Assembly (NCBI GenBank): GCA_024710675.1
Contig: JANJUH010000243.1
Span: 1-5,026, forward strand
Origin: Lysobacterales bacterium
Lineage (GTDB): Bacteria > Pseudomonadota > Gammaproteobacteria > Xanthomonadales > SZUA-5
DNA length: 5,026 nt
Reading direction: 5' to 3'
Numbering within the stretch: the stretch's first letter is position 1; every line of letters begins with the position of its first letter. Made by a program: the position numbers and the translations under genes. Of this stretch, positions 1-5,026 are shown piece after piece. The notes beneath the pieces were generated by a model, which did not search any database, was not told the origin of the DNA, and was given only the letters and a program-made list of their open reading frames with translations.

Positions 1-50
1 CCCCCCCCCCCGCCCCCCCGGCCCCGGGGGGGGGGGGGGCCCCCCCCCCC
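1..50. other. C/G homopolymer block, probable contig-end artefact
   Basis: The first 50 bases contain only C and G: runs of 11 C, 7 C, 4 C, 14 G and 11 C, separated only by G at base 12 and GG at 20-21. Normal sequence starts abruptly at base 51. Poly-G tails are a known failure mode of two-colour sequencing chemistry, and a G14 run next to C11 could arise where such a read folds back or is joined to its complement. I infer an assembly or read-end artefact and place no gene start or regulatory signal here. A genuine G-quadruplex-type element cannot be excluded from one copy of the sequence. Confidence 0.7.
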
Positions 51-76
51 ACCACACCCTGCGACGCGCGGACTCC

Positions 77-165
77 ATGCTGCGCGGGACAACGGGACCC
101 GATTCCTCGCCACGCTCCTCGCGCTGGCGGCCCTGCTCCTCGCCCCGGCCCTGGCGCTCGCCGCC
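77..165 (+). other. Probable signal-peptide coding segment of the GH31 gene, start codon out of phase
   Basis: The frame of the GH31 enzyme is open all the way left through this segment. From base 100 it reads RFLATLLALAALLLAPALAL and then AAN: an Arg followed by a hydrophobic core of Ala and Leu and an ALA/ALAA type signal peptidase I site near 162-165. No cysteine is present, so it is not a lipobox. No ATG, GTG or TTG occurs in this frame upstream of 202. The only ATG nearby, at 77, lies one phase off. It would give MLRGTTGP and join the signal peptide smoothly if a single base were missing between 77 and about 102, for example in GGG at 86-88 or 94-96, or CCC at 98-100. Alternatively the real start lies in or beyond the corrupted first 50 bases. 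The hydrophobic segment is seen directly; the missing base is inference. Confidence 0.72.
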
Positions 166-201
166 AACTACCGCTCGCACGTCGTCGAACCCGAAGCCCT
201 G

Positions 202-2520
202 GTGATCACGAGCGACGAGGGCAGGCTGACCTTGCGCTTCCACACCCCGCAGGCGCTCGAGGTGCACCTGGAACCCGAGGGTGATCGCCAGCTCGCCTCC
301 TTTTCGATCGCCCAGCCGGCGGTGCCGCAGGGCGCGACGCTGACGGAAACAGCCGAGTCCCTGGTCTACGGCACCAGCGCACTGCGGGCAGTCATCGCAA
401 AGTCACCGCTCCGTATCCGCCACGAGCGTGCGCGCCCGGACGGCAGCTGGGAAAGCTTCCTCGCCGAGGAACGCGGCGGCTATGCCTATGCCGGCAAGCG
501 CGGTTTCCGCTTTGAGCTGGCCGAGGGCGAACAGCTGGTCGGCGGCGGCCAGCGCGTGCTCGGCATGGATCGCCGCGGCCAGCGCCTGCCGCTCTACAAC
601 AAGCCGAGCTACGGCTACACCACGCACGCCGAACAGATGTACTACAGCCTGCCGGCGGTGCTCTCGGACCGCAAGTACCTGCTGCTCTTCGACAACTCGG
701 CCAAGGGCGTGATGGACCTCGGCAAGACCGAAGCCGAGGTCATGCACTTCGAGGCCATCGGCGGCCGCGTCGGCTACGTCGTCGTCAGTGGCGAAAGCTA
801 TCCGCAGATCCTCGAACACTACACCCGCGTGACCGGTCGCCAGCCGCTGCCGCCGCGCTGGGCGCTCGGCCACTACGCCTCGCGCTTCGGCTATCGCAGC
901 GAGGCCGAGGTGCGGGAGGTGGTGCGCAAGCATCGCGAGTTGGGCTTTCCCCTCGATGCGGTGGTCATCGACATCTACTGGTTCGGGCCCGACATCAAGG
1001 GCCACATGGGCCATCTGCGCTGGGACCGCAACACCTTCCCGACCGCCGAAGCCATGATGGCGGACCTGAAGGCCGATGGCGTGCGCACGGTGCTGGTCAC
1101 CGAGCCCTTCGTGCTGACCACCAGCTCGCGCTGGGACGAGGTGGTCGCCGCCGATGTGCTGGCCAAGGACCTGGCCGGAAAACCGAAGACCTTCGACTTC
1201 TACTTCGGCAACACCGGGCTGATCGACATCTTCAAGCCCGAGGCCCAGCAGTGGTTCTGGGGCATCTACCAGGGCCTTTTCGAGCAGGGCATGGACGGCG
1301 TCTGGGGTGATCTCGGCGAGCCCGAGGTGCATCCGGAGGACACGGTGCACGTCGCCGGCATCGCCGACGAGGTGCACAATGCCTACGGCCACACCTGGGC
1401 ACAGATGGTTTACGAGAACCATGTGCGCGCCTTCCCCGACAAGCGTCCCTTCATCCTGATGCGCGCCGGTGCGGCGGGCTCGCAGCGCTACGGGATGATC
1501 CCGTGGACCGGGGATGTCGATCGCTCCTGGGGCGGCCTGAAGCCGCAGGTCGAACTGGCGCTGCAGATGGGCCTGCTCGGCATGGGCTACAACCACTCGG
1601 ACCTCGGCGGCTTTGCCGGCGGCGAGCGCTTCGACCCGGAGCTCTACGAGCGCTGGCTGCAGTACGGCGTCTTCCAGCCGGTGTTCCGCCCGCACGCGCA
1701 GGACCACATCCCGAGCGAACCGGTCTTCCACGGCCGCCGCACGCGCGAGCGCAGCCTGGCTGCGATCGAACTCCGCTACCGGCTGATGCCTTACCTGTAC
1801 ACGCTGGCCTGGGAGAACGCGACGCGTGGCCTGCCGCTGACCCGTCCGCTCAGCTTCCTCGACGAGTCGGACCCCGCGCTCTTCGTTCGCGACGACGCCT
1901 ATCTCTGGGGCGACGCGCTGCTGGTGGCGCCGGTCACCGAACGCCGCCAGCGCCGCAAGACGCTCGACTTGCCGGCCGGCGTCTACTTCGACTTCCACAG
2001 CGGCGAGCGCATCGAGGGCGGTCGCACGGTCGAGATGAAGCTCGAGCCCGAGCACATCCCGGTGCTGGCGCGCGCCGGCCACTTCGTCCCGCTGGTGCCG
2101 GTGCACCGCCATGCCGGGGAGTACTCGAGTGCCGAGCTCGAACTGCGCTACTACGCCGATCCCTCGGCGCCCGTGGGCGCGGGCCGGATGTACGAGGACG
2201 ATGGCGAACTCCGTACCGCCATCGAGGACGGTCGCAGCGAGCTCCTGACCTTCCGCGCACGCCAGCAGGACAGCGCGCTCACCATCGCGCTCGCCCGCGG
2301 CGGCGGCGACTACGCCGGCAAGCCAGAGACCCGCAGTGTCACGCTGGTCGTCGAAAACCCGCCGGCCCACGAGACCTTTCTCGCCGACGGCCAGCCGCTG
2401 CCGCTCGTCGCCGATGCCAAGGCGCTGACCGCTGTCGAACGGGGTGCCGTCGTCGACGGCAGCCGCGTGCGCCTGAAGTTCCCATGGCGCGGCCCGGCGG
2501 CGGCGGTGGAGCTGCGCTGA
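202..2520 (+). CDS. Exported GH31 glycoside hydrolase (alpha-glucosidase / 4-alpha-glucosyltransferase type)
   Basis: Glycoside hydrolase family 31 enzyme, expected to cleave or transfer alpha-linked glucose by a retaining double-displacement mechanism. In the 772-residue frame from GTG 202: an N-terminal beta-sandwich (about 1-215); a TIM barrel (about 217-545) opening with LPPRWALGHY; then C-terminal beta domains with GDALLVAPV (570-578) and a DUF5110-like YEDDG (664-668). The nucleophile is D370 in WGDLGEPE and the probable acid/base is D438 in PWTGDVDRSW. D257 (IDIYW), R421, D467 (HSDLGG) and H498 (FRPH) match conserved GH31 positions. The WGDLGEPE form recalls, from memory, Cellvibrio Agd31B-type transglucosylases, so transfer activity is possible; alpha-glucosidase is the safer name. 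GTG 202 is probably not the true start: an in-frame signal peptide lies upstream, giving about 814 residues. The coding part has no cysteine, as suits an exported enzyme. It converges on the minus-strand gene with a 3-base gap; no terminator was seen. Family call certain, exact substrate not. Confidence 0.93.
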   Translation: MITSDEGRLTLRFHTPQALEVHLEPEGDRQLASFSIAQPAVPQGATLTETAESLVYGTSALRAVIAKSPLRIRHERARPDGSWESFLAEERGGYAYAGKRGFRFELAEGEQLVGGGQRVLGMDRRGQRLPLYNKPSYGYTTHAEQMYYSLPAVLSDRKYLLLFDNSAKGVMDLGKTEAEVMHFEAIGGRVGYVVVSGESYPQILEHYTRVTGRQPLPPRWALGHYASRFGYRSEAEVREVVRKHRELGFPLDAVVIDIYWFGPDIKGHMGHLRWDRNTFPTAEAMMADLKADGVRTVLVTEPFVLTTSSRWDEVVAADVLAKDLAGKPKTFDFYFGNTGLIDIFKPEAQQWFWGIYQGLFEQGMDGVWGDLGEPEVHPEDTVHVAGIADEVHNAYGHTWAQMVYENHVRAFPDKRPFILMRAGAAGSQRYGMIPWTGDVDRSWGGLKPQVELALQMGLLGMGYNHSDLGGFAGGERFDPELYERWLQYGVFQPVFRPHAQDHIPSEPVFHGRRTRERSLAAIELRYRLMPYLYTLAWENATRGLPLTRPLSFLDESDPALFVRDDAYLWGDALLVAPVTERRQRRKTLDLPAGVYFDFHSGERIEGGRTVEMKLEPEHIPVLARAGHFVPLVPVHRHAGEYSSAELELRYYADPSAPVGAGRMYEDDGELRTAIEDGRSELLTFRARQQDSALTIALARGGGDYAGKPETRSVTLVVENPPAHETFLADGQPLPLVADAKALTAVERGAVVDGSRVRLKFPWRGPAAAVELR

Positions 2521-2523
2521 GGC

Positions 2524-4905
2524 TCAGTGGGCGGGGTAGTGCCGCACCGAGCAGGCTTCCGCGGCATGACTCCGATGACAAGCCAGCAGCCAAGAAAGAT
2601 CTCGCGCCGGGATGATCTCGACCTTGCTGACATGGTTGGGAAGCGCCAGCGGCAACTCCGTGGCCTCAAGGGCGGCGATGTCGATACGGAACAGTCGTAT
2701 CGGGCGATCAAGTTCTTCAGTGACCACCAGAAGATCGCGCTGGGCCAATGAGCCTCGCGCCATCACTCGGCCTGGCACGATGGGCAAGTGGAGGGGTGGC
2801 CCAAGTTGTCCACTGTCGAGGTCGATCGGGCGGAGTCCGTCACTGAGCACATGGTGCCCACCCGCCAACTCCAGGATGTCGCCCAGTGCCTCCTCCAGGC
2901 CGTAATGGCGCGTCCAGCGCACCTGACCCCGACGATCGACCCAGGTCTCCCTCGGAAGACCGACCAGGAAGGGCGGAACGGGTCCGAGCGGAATGCCAGG
3001 GATGCCGTGCACACTCCTCAGTGGAAGACCAGGCAGGGGATCCAACAGTGCGAATCCGCCAAATGTCGCGTGCCAGTTGTCGTGCGGAGACAGTTGTCCG
3101 GTCAGCTGCAGGGTGCCTTCGTTGTTGAAGGTATGGATCGGACCCGCATCACTGGCGATCAGGCCTGTGCCGTCGGTGAACTGGCGCGCAGTCCAGTAAC
3201 TGCCTGGCACCCGCGGACTGAGGAGCACGACGTCGTCCAGCCGGCCATCCGGCATCCAGCGTTGCCGCTCCAGTCCGCCTCCGGGCAGGTCCCGCAGGAG
3301 CTGGATCCGGCCGTCATCGAGGACGACCGCGCGGTCGCCGCCCACAAACACACCCGCGCGACTCGTCGCGATCCCTGTGGGTTGAGCGCCTGGACCGAGG
3401 ACCTGCAATTCGTACCTTGTACCGCCCGGCGTCCAAGCGCTGGAATGAACCAAGGCCATCGGAACACGCACGCCCGGAATGCGCTGGAGCCAGTGGAAAC
3501 CACCCGGATCCAGCCAGCGCAGGACCCGTGTGCCGGAGGGATCGATGGTCAACAGCGCGTCCCTCTGTCGAAGCGAATAGCGCAGTAGCAGCCAAAGCTC
3601 ATCGCCTGCCGTCACGGCGTGCAGATAGGACGGCAGCACCATCCAATCCCGCAATCGCCGCTCGCGTTGGGCATGGCCACCGGCCAGGGTGTATTGCCGA
3701 AGTACGGTCACCCCGGGCTCGCGTCCGCTGCTCAATGCCACCAGCACGCGTTCGCGGTCGACCGCCACGCTGCTGACCTTCTCTTCCAGTGGCAACCGGA
3801 TGCGCCACAGCAAGCGACCGATGGCATCCCGTCGCTCGAAGACCCGGCCCATGGCCTCATGCACCAAAGTGCCGCCCTCGTGAGTGCGCAGGACCTTGGG
3901 CTCGGTGAATCCGGCCACGGGCACCTCGTACTCGATTCGTCCTTGGACATCGCGCTGCTGCAAGACCCAGGTCCGCCGCCTCTCCGAAGGCGCGGTGCCC
4001 GTCGACCACAGCACCGTAACGCCGAAGGGGTCGATCAGAATGCTCCTTCCGCCAAGGGCCGTGACCGGCGGCTCGAAGGGTCGATCGGAAAGTACCGAAC
4101 CGTCGCGGGCATTGGCGACCCATATGCGATAGCGGCCGTCGGATACGTAGAGCACCACGATGCGCTCATGCAGCCAGCCACCGGCGATGCTTCCACCCCA
4201 TCCTGGAGCGATGCTGATGTCCCGGGTCCAAATCCGCTCGCCGTTTGCCCCGAAGCGCGCCACACGGACCGGCGTCGGCTGCACATACCTGGGAATCGCC
4301 GGCCAACCGGGTGGATAGCGCTCACGGCTGATCAGGAGCCCGCCATCGGCGGCGGAAGGCGCAGCGAACACGCGCATGTCGAATTCGCTGCCGAAATCCA
4401 GATCGACACAGCGGGCCGTCGCCACGTCCTGGCTCGCATCGCAATACGCGTAGCGTCCTACAACGCGACCGGCGGTACGTACGAAGACGAAGGAGCGATC
4501 GCCCCGCACATCGACCGAATGCATCCGCCCATGCCAGATCAGGCGTCCCTGCTCATCGAAAGCCTTGTGGTTGTCCCAGCCGTCCGCCCTTCCGTAATGG
4601 CCACCGCCCGGCAGCGGCTTCAGGGGGTAGGGGTTCGACGATCTGGGATTACGCAACCATGCCGCCTCGGACGCAGGATTGGGTTCTGCGACCGCGCCCA
4701 GTTGGGCGAGCGGTTCCAGGGAGGCCGCATCGACGGTGAAGAAGCCGCCCCCGGTTGGCAACTCGATCTCGACATGCCAGCGCCCGAGTTCATCGACCAC
4801 CGACCGCAGTGGCGCGGACGCGACCGGCATCTCGGCCGCGATCGGCCTCTCCGCCGCCACCGGCAGCGCCATCATCAGCAAGACCGACCAGATCACGGTG
4901 CGCAC
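2524..4905 (-). CDS. Exported protein of unknown family with PQQ/beta-propeller-like repeats
   Basis: I do not recognise the family. From GTG 4905 the product has 793 residues and begins with a signal peptide: MRTVIW, a hydrophobic stretch at about 4-17, and a likely cleavage after VAA at 16-18. The body is rich in beta-type sequence with a recurring motif of Asp or Asn, two or three residues, Gly, three residues, often Trp or another large hydrophobic: DEQGRLIW (117-124), GANGERIW (219-226), DVQGRIEY (319-326), DAIGRLLW (360-367), DPSGTRVL (455-462), NEGTLQL (595-601) and DRRGQVRW (657-664). This resembles blade ends of PQQ-like or other beta-propellers, but blade count and ligand are unknown. 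Four cysteines sit in two close pairs (155/166 and 776/785), suggesting disulfides outside the cytoplasm. The frame extends to TTG 5010, but that would bury the signal peptide behind 35 polar residues, so GTG 4905 is preferred. GGA at 4915-4913 is a weak ribosome site. A role in binding or surface scaffolding is only a guess. Confidence 0.82.
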   Translation of the reverse strand: MRTVIWSVLLMMALPVAAERPIAAEMPVASAPLRSVVDELGRWHVEIELPTGGGFFTVDAASLEPLAQLGAVAEPNPASEAAWLRNPRSSNPYPLKPLPGGGHYGRADGWDNHKAFDEQGRLIWHGRMHSVDVRGDRSFVFVRTAGRVVGRYAYCDASQDVATARCVDLDFGSEFDMRVFAAPSAADGGLLISRERYPPGWPAIPRYVQPTPVRVARFGANGERIWTRDISIAPGWGGSIAGGWLHERIVVLYVSDGRYRIWVANARDGSVLSDRPFEPPVTALGGRSILIDPFGVTVLWSTGTAPSERRRTWVLQQRDVQGRIEYEVPVAGFTEPKVLRTHEGGTLVHEAMGRVFERRDAIGRLLWRIRLPLEEKVSSVAVDRERVLVALSSGREPGVTVLRQYTLAGGHAQRERRLRDWMVLPSYLHAVTAGDELWLLLRYSLRQRDALLTIDPSGTRVLRWLDPGGFHWLQRIPGVRVPMALVHSSAWTPGGTRYELQVLGPGAQPTGIATSRAGVFVGGDRAVVLDDGRIQLLRDLPGGGLERQRWMPDGRLDDVVLLSPRVPGSYWTARQFTDGTGLIASDAGPIHTFNNEGTLQLTGQLSPHDNWHATFGGFALLDPLPGLPLRSVHGIPGIPLGPVPPFLVGLPRETWVDRRGQVRWTRHYGLEEALGDILELAGGHHVLSDGLRPIDLDSGQLGPPLHLPIVPGRVMARGSLAQRDLLVVTEELDRPIRLFRIDIAALEATELPLALPNHVSKVEIIPARDLSWLLACHRSHAAEACSVRHYPAH

Positions 4906-5026
4906 GACACGATCCGTTGCGGATGGGTCACATGAGCTTATTCCCGGATCAGCGCATACGCCAGCGGAGCAGCCGGGATCAGGATCCCCGCGGACTTCAC
5001 GACTCCTCAACCCGGCGCTGGCAGGG
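4906..5026 (-). other. Leader region upstream of the propeller-like gene, up to the window edge
   Basis: These 121 bases precede the preferred GTG start of the minus-strand gene. I find no convincing -35/-10 pair. Reading minus-strand from the right edge, two of the three frames close quickly (...RRVEES then TGA at 4999-4997, and ...LPAPG then TGA at 5009-5007), so the 3' end of a further minus-strand gene could enter here, but nine or fewer codons cannot establish it. The third frame is the long upstream extension of the propeller-like gene, judged non-coding because its signal peptide begins only at 4905. A minimal ATG-TGA occurs at 4933-4928 and is probably chance. Confidence 0.4.
4975..4988. 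repeat. 14-base palindrome, 6-base arms with 2-base spacer
   Basis: GGGATC, AG, GATCCC on the plus strand: two perfect 6-base inverted arms around two bases. It lies about 70-83 bases upstream of the GTG at 4905, a position where a repressor or activator site could sit. It occurs once here, a GATC-containing palindrome in GC-rich DNA is common by chance, and no matching regulator is visible, so an operator role is speculative. The tight 2-base spacer does not favour an RNA hairpin. Confidence 0.25.

Noticed and set aside
1..50. G14/C11 runs considered as a G-quadruplex or a real repeat element
   Set aside because: Abrupt boundary, absence of A and T, and position at the very end of the sequence make a read or assembly artefact far more likely.
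403..2370. Minus-strand open frame of 655 codons opposite the GH31 gene
   Set aside because: It is codon-aligned with the GH31 frame, where an antisense stop needs a TTA, CTA or TCA sense codon; these are rare in GC-rich genes, so long antisense frames arise by default. The translation is Ala/Val/His/Gly-rich with no recognisable domain, while the plus strand has clear GH31 catalytic motifs.
2540..2566. Inverted repeat TGCCGC ... GCGGCA with a 15-base loop, 20 bases after the GH31 stop, considered as a terminator
   Set aside because: The stem is only 6 bases, the loop is long, and no T-tract follows on either strand. It also lies inside the coding end of the minus-strand gene.
1503..2615. 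Plus-strand open frame of 370 codons overlapping the 3' half of the GH31 gene
   Set aside because: A frame-shifted shadow rich in Arg, Ala, Gly and Pro, typical of out-of-phase GC-rich DNA; the GH31 frame keeps its family motifs through the same stretch, so there is no frameshift here.
2788..3588. Plus-strand open frame of 266 codons
   Set aside because: Same codon-aligned shadow effect; no domain, no ribosome site of note, and it lies wholly inside the minus-strand gene.
3619..4935. Plus-strand open frame of 438 codons opposite the propeller-like gene
   Set aside because: Also codon-aligned antisense to the minus-strand gene. The minus strand gives one continuous protein with a signal peptide and regular repeat motifs; the plus frame gives low-complexity Arg/His/Ala/Pro sequence.
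4941..4979. TCCCGG ... CCGGGA inverted arms in the minus-strand leader, considered as a terminator of an upstream gene
   Set aside because: Arms are 6 bases with a loop of about 25 and no T-tract; it does not meet the form of an intrinsic terminator.

Overview
This is a GC-rich bacterial window with two large genes in tail-to-tail (convergent) orientation. Between them they fill almost everything from about base 77 to base 4905. The left edge carries an implausible C/G homopolymer block and looks like the raw end of a contig, probably from a metagenome or draft assembly. The style fits a Gram-negative proteobacterium: strong G/C third-position bias in the first gene, Sec-type signal peptides on both products, and a GH31 enzyme of the Cellvibrio/Xanthomonadales transglucosidase-like type. 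A Xanthomonadales-like gammaproteobacterium is my best guess, but that rests on general resemblance, not on a search.

Layout: (1) bases 1-50, homopolymer C/G runs, probably artefact. (2) Bases 77-2520, plus strand, an exported glycoside hydrolase family 31 enzyme. The clean open frame starts at a GTG at 202, but the same frame upstream (about 100-165) encodes a textbook signal peptide. The nearest ATG (77) is out of phase by one missing base, so the 5' end is mis-assembled, frameshifted or truncated. (3) Bases 2521-2523, a 3-base gap between the two stop codons. (4) Bases 2524-4905, minus strand, a 793-residue exported protein of unrecognised family with repeated PQQ/beta-propeller-like motifs and four cysteines in two close pairs. 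(5) Bases 4906-5026, the minus-strand leader, with a small palindrome and possibly the end of a further gene running in from the right.

Functionally, the GH31 enzyme should act on alpha-glucans or related alpha-glucosides in the periplasm or outside the cell. The second protein is also exported, but nothing in its sequence ties it to the enzyme. The genes are convergent, so they are not an operon. No RNA gene, CRISPR array, insertion sequence or phage-like module was seen. The most uncommon object here is the unrecognised propeller-like protein. I do not see a multi-gene novel system in the window.
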